Assembly: GCA_021199475.1 (NCBI GenBank)
Contig: JAJQHZ010000054.1
Coordinates: 33,732 to 68,334 of the forward strand
DNA length: 34,603 bases
Direction: 5' to 3'
From: Lachnospiraceae bacterium
GTDB taxonomy: Bacteria > Bacillota > Clostridia > Lachnospirales > Lachnospiraceae
Made by a program: the position numbers and the translations under genes. The notes below the pieces were generated by a model, which saw only the letters and a list, made by a program, of their open reading frames with translations, did not search any database and was not told where the DNA came from. Positions 23,039-31,074 of this stretch are shown here, piece after piece; the stretch's first letter is position 1; every line of letters begins with the position of its first letter.

Positions 23039-23406
23039 CTTATCGTATCAATGATTAAAACAATTTTCTCTTCGTTTCTCCCGGGATTATTATTGTACCT
23101 GTTCTTCGACTATCTGCAGGAATGCTCAATAACATCCATTGCCTGGCAGGAATTCGCGCTAAGGTTCATCGAATACAGCGCCATCATAATCTCTTTCTGA
23201 TTTTCCTTAAAATACTTTGCAATTCTGTTCATATATATGCCTCACTTTCAAGATTCTCTTTTCGTTTTCTGTTTGTTGTTCCTTACGATGCATATAATAC
23301 CGCTTTTCCTCTCTTGAGAACAGGTGTGAAATTGATGTATTTTAAGGCAATATTGACATAATCGATCGTTCAGCAACAAAACAGTAGGCAATTCTTCTAT
23401 TATTTT
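23039..23406. other. AT-rich gap between hairpin and AAA-ATPase
   Basis: Apart from the possible 40-codon gene there is no supported gene. The composition is AT-rich and I see no terminator directly after the AAA-ATPase stop at 23407. Confidence 0.5.
23110..23232 (-). CDS. Possible 40-residue small protein
   Basis: ATG 23232 follows GTGAGGCATATAT and opens a frame of 40 codons ending TAG at 23110: it starts MNRIAKYFKENQKEIMMALY and ends VIEHSCR. The N-terminal half would be an amphipathic helix; two Cys lie in the C-terminal half. I do not recognise a family. It is 174 bases downstream of the AAA-ATPase and before the hairpin at 22997. A -10-like TATTAT (about 23297-23302) lies upstream. Short length makes chance a real possibility. 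Confidence 0.4.
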   Translation of the reverse strand: MNRIAKYFKENQKEIMMALYSMNLSANSCQAMDVIEHSCR

Positions 23407-25068
23407 TTATACCACCGCTTCAATCAGCACTTTATCGCCCAGCGAAATCCTTTTTACGCCAATCTCCTTTTTCTTATTAAAGCTAAAGCTGAGCATATAA
23501 CCTTTTTTCAGATGAAAATATTCAAGGTATTCCGCCAGCTGTTCTTCACCACGCTCATTGTATGCATTGCCGCGCCATACCTTCAACTCGATTACAAATT
23601 GTTCTCCATGATAATCTATGATCAAATCCGTCTGTTTTCGGTTTCTGGTGCGTGCCTCCACATAATAATTACCTGTACCGTTGATAATCGGCTTTAAGAA
23701 CAACATAAAATATCGGCGCCCATCCTCTTCTACAAATCTCTGATCCCGGTCTCCATAAATATCGTCGAAATATTCGACAAATTTTTCCAGCAAATGCTCG
23801 ACATCCAGATGACCCTCGGAGATAAACTGATTTTTATCATCAGAACCCAACCGGAACATTTCCGTTCTGGACGCCTCCGCTGTCATCAGAAAATAATTAT
23901 AAAGCCGTGTTTCAAAGATTCGGTTCGCAATCTGCATTGACCCGTTTTCATTTTTAACAAAGCCAAACATATGAAGCAGATTTGTGACCGGATCATCGAT
24001 ATTGAAAGGGATCGGCTCGCCGCAGAACAAAAGATCATATATGCGCTGTCTCATTTCAGGATATTGGTTCAGCTTATCCCACAGAGACTCAAACAGCGCA
24101 TTCTGCTCGGTAAGCATAATCTTTACCGCCTCGTTCACACCTTCCGCAGTCCACGCCGCACTCTTATCCGAAAACGCTTCTGTTCTGGCAATTTCCTCAT
24201 CCAGCAATTTGCACAGGCCAGAAACAAGAACCGGGTATCCCGAAGTATAGTCATAGATGAGCTGTGAAATCTTCTCTCTGTCCATGCCAGTGTGATAATC
24301 CACCTCATATTCCTTCAGCATTTCACTGATCTCATCTGCGGAAAAACTCATATCTACGCGAAATTTAGCCGCGATGTTCCATGGGCTATTTGTTTTATGT
24401 TCTTCAGCAGCCGCGCAACGCGAAGCGTTTTCATAATCGCGGCTGCGACCTGCCGCCGAGCCTAAGCGAGGGGGCGTTTCCATATCCGGTCGAAGCTTTC
24501 TTTTGATATTTCTAACATCGTAAACACCTGCCAGAATCACAGACTGAAACGTTGCCGTCCCAGGGCGTTTGAGATAATAGGCCCGCAGCTGTGCCAGGAA
24601 ATCAATAAACACCTGGTTATTCGTAGCCGTATCCACCTCATCAATTATCAGAACCGGCATCACATCCAGCTTCTGGCACCAGGATTTTATGACTTTAAAT
24701 AACGCCTGAAGGGAATTGATCCTCGCAGTGCCTTCCACAAACGCAGTCAGCCTTTCCTCGATTTCATCCGGGAATGAATCCACTACATCCAGCAGTTCCT
24801 CCGCAAATGCCGCAACAAAAGCCTGCTCACTCTCAAACGATAACGCTGCCATAGTCTGAAAGTCCATACTGATCACCGGATAATCCCTGCGCAGGTAATC
24901 AGCGAGCGCATTTAAAGTAGTCGTCTTTCCATACTGTCTTGCGCGGTTAATCGTAAAATATTCCCCGTCATCCACCATCTTTTTTATCGCTTCCAGGCGC
25001 TTTCCCAAATCCACCATATAATGCTTCTGCGGCCTGCACAGACCATTTACATTAAAGATTTTTGCCAT
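23407..25068 (-). CDS. AAA-ATPase with C-terminal PD-(D/E)XK domain and a 26-residue insert
   Basis: This 553-residue protein belongs to the group beginning FNVNGLCRPQKHYMVDL. The P-loop RARQYGKTTTL is at 42-52, Walker B VLIIDEVDT at 139-147, NQVFIDFLAQLRAYY at 151-165. The C-terminus carries a nuclease-type core: NYYVEARTRNRKQTDLIIDY then FVIELKVWRGNAYNERGEEQL. In relatives the stretch VYDVRNIKRKLRPxEEHK-NSPWNIA is continuous; here residues 196-221 (METPPRLG...CAAA) are inserted between RPD and EEHK. The rest of the gene is intact. ATG 25068 is chosen over GTG/ATG further up because GGAGGTG precedes it; the frame opens at 25089. Function is unknown; relatives are multicopy in gut Clostridia. 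Confidence 0.85.
   Translation of the reverse strand: MAKIFNVNGLCRPQKHYMVDLGKRLEAIKKMVDDGEYFTINRARQYGKTTTLNALADYLRRDYPVISMDFQTMAALSFESEQAFVAAFAEELLDVVDSFPDEIEERLTAFVEGTARINSLQALFKVIKSWCQKLDVMPVLIIDEVDTATNNQVFIDFLAQLRAYYLKRPGTATFQSVILAGVYDVRNIKRKLRPDMETPPRLGSAAGRSRDYENASRCAAAEEHKTNSPWNIAAKFRVDMSFSADEISEMLKEYEVDYHTGMDREKISQLIYDYTSGYPVLVSGLCKLLDEEIARTEAFSDKSAAWTAEGVNEAVKIMLTEQNALFESLWDKLNQYPEMRQRIYDLLFCGEPIPFNIDDPVTNLLHMFGFVKNENGSMQIANRIFETRLYNYFLMTAEASRTEMFRLGSDDKNQFISEGHLDVEHLLEKFVEYFDDIYGDRDQRFVEEDGRRYFMLFLKPIINGTGNYYVEARTRNRKQTDLIIDYHGEQFVIELKVWRGNAYNERGEEQLAEYLEYFHLKKGYMLSFSFNKKKEIGVKRISLGDKVLIEAVV
24406..24483 (-). repeat. In-frame palindromic insert inside the AAA-ATPase gene
   Basis: Exactly 78 bases (26 codons), much richer in G+C than the surrounding gene. 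They contain a perfect 9-bp stem GCAGCCGCG/CGCGGCTGC (24407-24415, 24438-24446) enclosing a smaller hairpin AACGC-GAA-GCGTT (24417-24429). The insertion keeps the frame and has no stop. Confidence 0.65.
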
Positions 25069-25120
25069 AATCCTGACACCTCCATCCACGAGTCAAATAG
25101 AATCTCTCCATTTGGGAAAC

Positions 25121-25129
25121 AGTATACCA
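25121..25129 (-). promoter_or_regulatory. Extended -10 promoter of the second AAA-ATPase
   Basis: Minus strand TGGTATACT: -10 TATACT at 25121-25126, identical to the -10 of the sua5 cluster. No good -35 is found; the position falls in the palindrome at 25139-25161. Confidence 0.4.
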
Positions 25130-25138
25130 TGATCATCC

Positions 25139-25161
25139 GGCAAATGCCATTGGCATTTGCC
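25139..25161. repeat. Perfect 11-bp palindrome at the AAA-ATPase promoter
   Basis: GGCAAATGCCA-T-TGGCATTTGCC is symmetric around one base. It occupies the -35 zone of the minus-strand promoter, so it may be an operator; with the following CTTTCTT it could also end plus-strand transcripts. Confidence 0.75.
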
Positions 25162-25220
25162 CTTTCTTATGTTTTGGGATTAGAACACCTCCAAAAGATT
25201 GTATCTATACAATTATACTA

Positions 25221-25249
25221 TTGTATGCCTCACAAAGCAATGCTATAAT
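25221..25249 (+). promoter_or_regulatory. Promoter upstream of the azlC fragment
   Basis: -35 TTGTAT (25221-25226), 17-base spacer, extended -10 TGC-TATAAT (25244-25249). The transcript would begin with a hairpin CGGCGC-TT-GCGCCG (about 25267-25280) and run through the broken azlC and MATE pieces. Confidence 0.55.
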
Positions 25250-25333
25250 GTGACCTGTAACATTTGCGGCGCTTGCGCCGGGAAATTTCAATGGTCAACG
25301 AGCAACGAAGCTGCGAGTGGGAAATACTACAAC

Positions 25334-25525
25334 TTGCATGGAGGAAAAGCCGATATAGCAAATAAAAAAACGGATTATATTATAGGACTAAAGCTTGTTC
25401 TTCCCGTAATACTGGGTTTTATTCCTGTTGGGATTGCATATGCCATCATAGCAAGGCAGGCAGGCTTCAGTATTTCTGAAACAATAGGAGTCCTCTTTTT
25501 CCAACTTTTAGAAACAGGTCTTTAA
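25334..25525 (+). pseudogene. azlC: AzlC-type branched-chain amino-acid exporter, N-terminal fragment
   Basis: The frame reads DYIIGLKLVLPVILGFIPVG then IAYAIIARQAGFSISETIGV, the first membrane helices of AzlC, which with AzlD exports branched-chain amino acids. After SETIGV the expected helix is replaced by LFFQLLETGL and a stop at 25523-25525. No in-frame ATG follows the GGAGG at 25341, so the start is also damaged. Only about 50 of the usual ~230 residues remain, and no azlD follows. It is a remnant and should not make a working exporter. Confidence 0.65.
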
Positions 25526-25579
25526 GCTGATACCATGGTCGTGGGACAGGCGCTTGGGGAAAGTGTGTATGCGTCATGA
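25526..25579 (+). pseudogene. Fragment of a MATE transporter gene
   Basis: In frame directly after the azlC stop, ADTMVVGQALGESVYAS is encoded before TGA 25577-25579. The DNA word atggtcgtgggacaggcgct is shared with the intact MATE gene at 12833, where DTMVVGQALGVNALA is encoded. The piece is too short to function and shows that sequence from two unrelated transporter genes was joined here. Confidence 0.65.
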
Positions 25580-25599
25580 AAACAAACGAATTTATCTGA

Positions 25600-25644
25600 T
25601 TATCGCATCACATTTTTTTAATTTACAAAAAAGTGATGTGATAA
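25600..25644. repeat. 18-bp near-perfect inverted repeat
   Basis: TTATCGCATCAC plus TTTTTT (25600-25618) pairs with AAAAAA plus GTGATGTGATAA (25627-25644), with one G-U and one bulged A. It may be a terminator for the upstream relics or the remains of a small inverted-repeat element. Confidence 0.6.
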
Positions 25645-25770
25645 CTTGAACTTTTTAGTCCTGCCGGGGACTATTCCTATATGCAGGTGGCCTACACAAT
25701 CCTGCTCAGCAAGGAAACAGATGATCGGCAATTACAGTCATTTTTATTTTAAATAGAAAGGAGCGAAACG
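25645..25770. other. Coding-like relic and malQ leader
   Basis: One frame reads SPAGDYSYMQVAYTILLSK followed by ETDDRQLQSFLF and a stop at about 25750, without a start codon; it looks like the end of a lost gene that I cannot name. The malQ ribosome site AAAGGAG (25757-25763) follows. No convincing malQ promoter is seen. Confidence 0.35.
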
Positions 25771-27306
25771 TTGAGAACCTGTGGTATTTTACTTCCCGTA
25801 TCAAGCCTCCCTTCCCCCTATGGAATCGGATGTTTTTCCAAAGAAGCATATGATTTTATTGACCGGCTGGCGCAGGCCGGGCAGACCTACTGGCAGCTTC
25901 TGCCGCTTGGCCCCACAGGATACGGGGACTCTCCCTATCAGTCTTTCTCCGCATTTGCAGGCAATCCGTATTTCATTGACCTGGATGAGCTGGAAAAACA
26001 GGGGCTTCTGAAAAAAGAAGAATACGCAAATCTGAATTTTCGTGCGAATGCAAGGTACATCGATTATGGCAGGCTTTACCAAAACCGATTCCCTCTTCTG
26101 GAAAAGTCCTTTTCCCGGGCGCACCTAAAAGACGATGCGGAATTTCAACGATTCTGCGAGGAGCAGAACTCCTGGCTGGCTGATTACAGCCTGTTCATGG
26201 CGGTAAAAAACTATTTTGGCGGAAAAAGCTGGGATCAATGGGATGAAGATATCCGTATGCGCAGGCCGGAGGCGATGGCCTATTTTCGCAGAAAATGCGA
26301 TCAGGAAATCATTTATTACTGTTTTCTTCAATATGAATTCGCAAAACAGTGGAAATCCGTGAAGACCTACGCAAACAGACGGGGTATTAAGATTATCGGC
26401 GACATTCCTATCTATGTCTCCTTCGACAGCGCGGAATGCTGGGCCAACCCGGAGCTGTTTCAATTCGACCGGGAACGGCGGCCGGTGCGCGTGGCCGGCT
26501 GCCCGCCGGATGCCTTTTCCGCTGACGGACAGCTCTGGGGCAACCCGCTCTATGACTGGGACTACCATGAGGCTCAGGGATTCGAATGGTGGATTGGCCG
26601 CATGGCGCATTGTTTTTCCTTATACGATGTGGTGCGTGTCGATCATTTCCGCGGCTTTGACGAATATTATTCCATCCCATCAGGAGCGGCAAGCGCCGCC
26701 GGCGGATGCTGGCAGCCGGGTCCTGGCATGAAGCTGTTCCACGCACTGCAGGAACATTTTGGGGACAAGCTGATCATCGCGGAGGACCTCGGATATGTGA
26801 CGGACAGTGTCAGACGTCTGGTACAGGAAAGCGGCTATCCGGGAATGAAGGTCATCGAATTTGCTTTTGATTCCCGCGAAGGCGGCAACTATATGCCGTA
26901 CACCTATACACAAAACTGCGTAGTTTATACCGGCACGCACGACAACCAGACCCTTGCGGCCTGGTATGATGAGCTGAGCGAAGAGGACCGCGCGTTTGCC
27001 GCCGACTATCTGAATCTGGATGATACGGATCGTTCCGAAACGGTATGGTCCTTTATCCGTCTGGCGCTCGGGAGCGTCGCCGATACCGCGATCATTCCCA
27101 TGCAGGATTACCTGTGTCTCGGCGCCGGGGCCCGGATGAACCATCCATCCACGCTTGGAACAAACTGGCGCTGGCGTCTCCTTCCTGGTGAATTTTCAGA
27201 AACGCATGCAGAAAAAATCCGATATGTAAATGAACTATACGGGCGAGTGCCGACAGAATCTGCTGCACAAAATGAGTCCAGATTTAAGTCTGTGAATGAA
27301 ACCTGA
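25771..27306 (+). CDS. malQ: 4-alpha-glucanotransferase (amylomaltase)
   Basis: This 511-residue cytosolic GH77 enzyme transfers alpha-1,4-glucan segments between maltodextrins and frees glucose, in glycogen or maltose metabolism. The nucleophile is D291 in VVRVDHFRGFDEYY, the acid/base E338 in IIAEDLGYVT, the third carboxylate D391 in TGTHDNQT; substrate motifs PLGPTGYGDSPYQSFSAFAGNP (in part) near 46-66 and IGDIPIYVSFDSAECWAN near 209-226 are present. Length is normal. The start is TTG at 25771, supported by AAAGGAG 7 bases upstream. A strong terminator follows, and the LacI regulator comes next, probably its regulator or that of a wider maltodextrin regulon. Confidence 0.96.
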   Translation: MRTCGILLPVSSLPSPYGIGCFSKEAYDFIDRLAQAGQTYWQLLPLGPTGYGDSPYQSFSAFAGNPYFIDLDELEKQGLLKKEEYANLNFRANARYIDYGRLYQNRFPLLEKSFSRAHLKDDAEFQRFCEEQNSWLADYSLFMAVKNYFGGKSWDQWDEDIRMRRPEAMAYFRRKCDQEIIYYCFLQYEFAKQWKSVKTYANRRGIKIIGDIPIYVSFDSAECWANPELFQFDRERRPVRVAGCPPDAFSADGQLWGNPLYDWDYHEAQGFEWWIGRMAHCFSLYDVVRVDHFRGFDEYYSIPSGAASAAGGCWQPGPGMKLFHALQEHFGDKLIIAEDLGYVTDSVRRLVQESGYPGMKVIEFAFDSREGGNYMPYTYTQNCVVYTGTHDNQTLAAWYDELSEEDRAFAADYLNLDDTDRSETVWSFIRLALGSVADTAIIPMQDYLCLGAGARMNHPSTLGTNWRWRLLPGEFSETHAEKIRYVNELYGRVPTESAAQNESRFKSVNET

Positions 27307-27319
27307 TTTACATCCTTCC

Positions 27320-27370
27320 GGGCGAAAAGAATGACAACTAATGCAGGCATTCTTTTCGCCCTTTCCTTTG
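27320..27370 (+). terminator. Terminator of malQ
   Basis: A perfect 14-bp stem GGGCGAAAAGAATG/CATTCTTTTCGCCC (27320-27333, 27348-27361) is followed by TTTCCTTT. Confidence 0.88.
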
Positions 27371-27418
27371 CAATTTTCTTTGCATTTTCATTTTAATATT
27401 TTGCATTTGAGCTTCACC

Positions 27419-27447
27419 TTGCTTTTTTTCAGAGAGGTTGTTATAAT
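27419..27447 (+). promoter_or_regulatory. Promoter of the LacI-family gene
   Basis: -35 TTGCTT (27419-27424), 17-base spacer, extended -10 TGT-TATAAT (27442-27447). Just upstream, TTTGCAATTTTC, TTTGCATTTTC and TTTTGCATTTG repeat irregularly (27366-27409); their role is unknown. Confidence 0.7.
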
Positions 27448-27481
27448 CAGGAATCATAAACAGGAAGAGGAATTATTTTTC

Positions 27482-28504
27482 ATGGAACAGATGACGATCA
27501 AAGAAATCGCAAAGTTGTGTGGGGTCGGCGTCAGCACGGTATCCAGAGCAATCAACAATCACCCCGACATCAGTGAAGAGACCAGACAAAAAGTCCTTGA
27601 GACCATTCATAAATACAACTACATACCAAATAACAGCGCACAGAATCTGAAGCGCTCTGCATCCGATACGATCGCGGTGCTCATCAAGGGTATCAGCAAC
27701 CCGTTTTTCAGCGATATGATCCGGGTCCTTGAGCACGAGACCAGCCGGAAAAAATACAGCTTCGTCCTGCAGCACGTAGAAGAAGCCGAGGACGAAGTGG
27801 ACGTGGCCATCCGCCTCGAAAAGGAAAAACGGCTGAAGGGAATCGTATTTCTGGGCGGCATCACAAACCGTACCGACGAAAAGCTGGATCAGCTGAATGT
27901 TCCGTTTGTACTCAGTACAGTCGATATGTCCGCTGCCGATGACCGCTATGCGATCGTCTCTGTTGATCATGAAAAAGAAAGCCGGAAGATGGTGGATTAC
28001 CTCTGCAGCTGCGGGCATAAAAAAATCGCGCTGCTGACCGCGCGAAAAACCGACAGCAGCGTCGGCTTGCAGCGCTATAAGGGCTACAGGGAATCTCTGA
28101 CCGCTCACGGAATCGAATACGATAAGGACCTGGTTGAGTGGACCCCGGAGGAGCTGCAGACCTTCTCCATGGAGGCCGGTTATAAGCTGACAAAAGATTT
28201 GCTGGAGTCCGGCAGAGAGTTTACCTGCATTTTCGCGGCATCGGACCGAATGGCCGTCGGCGCCTGCAAGGCTTTGTTTGACGCGGGGAAGCGTATTCCG
28301 GAAGACTGCTCCGTGGCCGGGTTTGACGGTCTGGAATATGCCGCCTATTATGAGCCATCAATCACCACGATCCGCCAGCCTCGCAAGGAAATGGCAGAAG
28401 CCACCATCTCTCTTTTATTTGACCTGATTAACAAAGAACCGACCGAAAAACGACGTATATTTGACGCCGATCTCGTCATCGGCAAATCCACAGCGGCTCT
28501 CTGA
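27482..28504 (+). CDS. LacI-family transcriptional regulator
   Basis: This 340-residue repressor has the LacI helix-turn-helix and hinge (MTIKEIAKLCGVGVSTVSRA at 4-23, then YIPNNSAQNLKRSASDTIAV) followed by a periplasmic-binding-protein-like sensor domain (about 63-335) with GISNPFFSDMIRVLE, FAASDRMAVGA and SVAGFDG. ATG 27482 has GAAGAGGAA upstream; the frame opens much earlier at 27341 but includes the terminator and promoter. Position after malQ suggests control of maltodextrin genes, as with MalR; an effector cannot be deduced. It converges on feoB with a shared hairpin between. Confidence 0.93.
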   Translation: MEQMTIKEIAKLCGVGVSTVSRAINNHPDISEETRQKVLETIHKYNYIPNNSAQNLKRSASDTIAVLIKGISNPFFSDMIRVLEHETSRKKYSFVLQHVEEAEDEVDVAIRLEKEKRLKGIVFLGGITNRTDEKLDQLNVPFVLSTVDMSAADDRYAIVSVDHEKESRKMVDYLCSCGHKKIALLTARKTDSSVGLQRYKGYRESLTAHGIEYDKDLVEWTPEELQTFSMEAGYKLTKDLLESGREFTCIFAASDRMAVGACKALFDAGKRIPEDCSVAGFDGLEYAAYYEPSITTIRQPRKEMAEATISLLFDLINKEPTEKRRIFDADLVIGKSTAAL

Positions 28505-28529
28505 ATCGGCCCTGTGCATCCTAAAGAGC

Positions 28530-28567
28530 GAGAGTACCCCAGAGGTGGCAGCCTCTGGGGTATTCTC
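28530..28567. terminator. Bidirectional hairpin between lacI-type gene and feoB
   Basis: GAGAGTACCCCAGAGG (28530-28545) pairs with CCTCTGGGGTATTCTC (28552-28567), 15 of 16 positions, loop TGGCAG. There is no clear U-tract on either side but the location between convergent genes supports termination. Confidence 0.7.
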
Positions 28568-28591
28568 AGATCATCTTCAGGTCCAACAATT

Positions 28592-31057
28592 TCACCCCGC
28601 ACCCAGCAAAAGCCCGATCACCCGCACAGCTCCGGCGACCAGCCAGGCGATGGCGCACTGTCCGAGCACCACATATACGGCCCACTTGCCGCCCATCTCC
28701 CGCCTGACGGAAGCGATTGCCGCGACGCACGGCGTGTAGAGCAGGCTGAACACCAGCATGGTAGCCGCCGTCAGCGGCGAGAGGATCGAGGTGACCTCGC
28801 CCGCAAACAGAAGCTCCATCGTCGCGACCACGCTCTCCTTTGCCATAAAGCCGCTGATCAGGGAGGTGCAGATTCTCCAGTCTCCCATCCCGAGCGGAGC
28901 AAACAGGGGCGCAATCAGTCCGGCCACTGCGGCCAGGATGCTGTTCTGGGAGTCCGTGACGACCCGCAGGCGCAGATCAAAGGTCTGCAAAAACCAGATG
29001 ACGATCGTCGCAAGCAGGATGATCGTAAACTCGCGGTGCAGAAAATCCTTTGCCTTTTCCCAGAGCAGCTGCAGCACATTCTTCGGGGAGGGCAGCCGGT
29101 AATTCGGCAGCTCCAGCACGAACGGCACGGCCTCCCCGCGGAACATCGTCTTCTTCAGAAGCAGCGACGCCAGAATTCCCGTCGCAATTCCGAGAAAATA
29201 GAGGCCGGTCACGATCAGCCCGCTGTAGCTCGGGAAAAACGTATTTACAAAATACATATAAATCGGCAGCTTTGCCGTGCAGCTCATAAACGGTGTCAGC
29301 AGGATCGTCATCCGGCGGTCGCGCTCACTTGGGAGCGTCCGCGTCGCCATGACGGCCGGTACCGTACAGCCAAATCCGATCAGCATCGGAACAATGCTTC
29401 GCCCGGACAGGCCGATTTTCCGCAGCAGGCTGTCCATAAAGAACGCCACGCGGGCAATATAGCCGCTGTCCTCCAGCAGGGACAGGAAGAAAAACAGACA
29501 GACGATGATCGGCAGAAAGCTCAGTACGCTGCCCACGCCCGCGAAAATACCATCACTGATCAGGGCGCGGAGAATCGGATGAACGTCTGCGGCAACGAGC
29601 GCGGTATCCACGATCCCCGCCAGCGCGTCAATTCCGATCTCCAGAAGATTCTGGAAAAATGCTCCGATCACATTGAAGGTCAGGAAAAATACCAGCAGCA
29701 TAATGCCGATAAAGCAGGGGATCGCCGTATATTTGCCGGTCAGCACGCGGTCAATCTTTTCACTGCGCAGCCGTTCCCTGCTCTCCCTCGGCTTCTGTAC
29801 CGTCTTCGCGCACAGCTTCTGAATAAAGGAAAAACGCATATCCGCGATTGCCGCAGTGCGGTCCAGGCCGCGCTCCTGCTCCATCTGGATCAGGATATGC
29901 TCCACCATCTCTTTCTCATTTTCTGTAAGCGAAAGCTGTTCCAGGATCAGCTGGTCGCCCTCTGCTACCTTTGTCGCCGCAAAACGAAGCGGAATGCCTG
30001 CCTTCTGCGCATGATCCTCGATCAGATGCATGATACCGTGCAGCGCCCGGTGGACCGCCCCGCCGTGGTCGTTTTTATCACAGAAATCCTGTCGTTTCGG
30101 GCGTTCCTGATATTTCGCCACATGCATCAGATGGGAAATCAGCTCCTCAATGCCTTCGTTTTTGGACGCCGAGATCGGCACGACCGGTATCCCCAGGATC
30201 TCCTCCATCTCATTGATCCGGATGCTGCCGCCGTTTTCCCGCACCTCATCCATCATATTCAGCGCCAGCACCATCGGCGTATCCAGCTCCATGAGCTGCA
30301 TGGTCAGATAAAGATTCCGCTCAATATTCGTGGCGTCCACGATATTGATGATTCCATGCGGGTGCTCATTCAGCACAAAATTCCGGGTTACCAACTCCTC
30401 ACTGGAATATGGCGACATGGAATAGATCCCCGGCAAATCCGTGACCAGCGTATCGCTGTGTCCGCGGATCACGCCATCCTTCCGGTCCACCGTGACGCCC
30501 GGAAAATTCCCGACGTGCTGATTCGATCCGGTCATCTGGTTGAACAGCGTCGTCTTGCCGCAGTTCTGATTCCCCGCCAGTGCAAACGTCAGCACCGTCC
30601 CCTCCGGCAGCGGATGCTCATCCGCACGGTTGTGGTACTTTCCGCCCTCGCCCAGACCCGGATGCGCCAGCTCTCTTTTTCTGAGCGGTACACCAGCCTT
30701 TGGATCCATCTCATTTTTTCTATATGATACACCCGTCTTCGGATCCATCTGGCCCTCGGCGATGATTCTCGGCGCGCCCGTGTGCCTTATGTAAGCGGCA
30801 TCTCCTGCCCCACTCTTCTCTGCGTCCGCTGCCTGGGCATCCCATATCTCAATCTTCTCCGCGTCCGCCAGACGCAGCGTCAGCTCGTAGCTCTGGACGC
30901 GCAGCTCCATCGGGTCTCCCATCGGCGCGAGCTTGATCATCGTCACCTCCGCACCTGGGATCAGCCCCATGTCAAGAATGTGCTGCCTCAGAGCACCTTC
31001 CCCGCCAACACTTCGGATGACGGCGCTTTTTCCAGGCTGCAGTTCTTTCAGATTCAT
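28592..31057 (-). CDS. feoB: FeoA-FeoB fusion ferrous iron transporter
   Basis: This 821-residue protein fuses an SH3-like FeoA domain (residues 1-73, LKELQPGKSAVIRSVGGEG, GLIPGAEVTMI) to FeoB. The linker (about 75-155) carries an internal duplication, MDPKTGVSYRK (104-114) and MDPKAGVPLRK (117-127). G1 is AGNQNCGKTTLFNQ near 161-174, G2 GVTVDRKDG, G3 DLPGIYSMSPYSSEE, G4 NMMDE and G5 SASKNEG. From about 430 there are Gate and core membrane helices (IGFGCTVPAVMATRTL, GFMAKESVVATMELL). FeoB imports Fe(II) across the cytoplasmic membrane, driven by its G domain. It starts 17 bases behind the redox fusion gene, so it shares its promoter. Confidence 0.95.
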   Translation of the reverse strand: MNLKELQPGKSAVIRSVGGEGALRQHILDMGLIPGAEVTMIKLAPMGDPMELRVQSYELTLRLADAEKIEIWDAQAADAEKSGAGDAAYIRHTGAPRIIAEGQMDPKTGVSYRKNEMDPKAGVPLRKRELAHPGLGEGGKYHNRADEHPLPEGTVLTFALAGNQNCGKTTLFNQMTGSNQHVGNFPGVTVDRKDGVIRGHSDTLVTDLPGIYSMSPYSSEELVTRNFVLNEHPHGIINIVDATNIERNLYLTMQLMELDTPMVLALNMMDEVRENGGSIRINEMEEILGIPVVPISASKNEGIEELISHLMHVAKYQERPKRQDFCDKNDHGGAVHRALHGIMHLIEDHAQKAGIPLRFAATKVAEGDQLILEQLSLTENEKEMVEHILIQMEQERGLDRTAAIADMRFSFIQKLCAKTVQKPRESRERLRSEKIDRVLTGKYTAIPCFIGIMLLVFFLTFNVIGAFFQNLLEIGIDALAGIVDTALVAADVHPILRALISDGIFAGVGSVLSFLPIIVCLFFFLSLLEDSGYIARVAFFMDSLLRKIGLSGRSIVPMLIGFGCTVPAVMATRTLPSERDRRMTILLTPFMSCTAKLPIYMYFVNTFFPSYSGLIVTGLYFLGIATGILASLLLKKTMFRGEAVPFVLELPNYRLPSPKNVLQLLWEKAKDFLHREFTIILLATIVIWFLQTFDLRLRVVTDSQNSILAAVAGLIAPLFAPLGMGDWRICTSLISGFMAKESVVATMELLFAGEVTSILSPLTAATMLVFSLLYTPCVAAIASVRREMGGKWAVYVVLGQCAIAWLVAGAVRVIGLLLGAG

Positions 31058-31074
31058 ATCGCATCCCCATCCTT

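Larger units (their letters stand above)
25069..25220. other. Divergent promoter region
   Basis: No gene. It holds the leader and promoter of the minus-strand AAA-ATPase and the palindrome at 25139-25161. Confidence 0.6.

Noticed and set aside
28514-30727. 737-codon frame opposite feoB
   Set aside because: It is His/Arg/Gln-rich antisense of a clear FeoB gene with no ribosome site.
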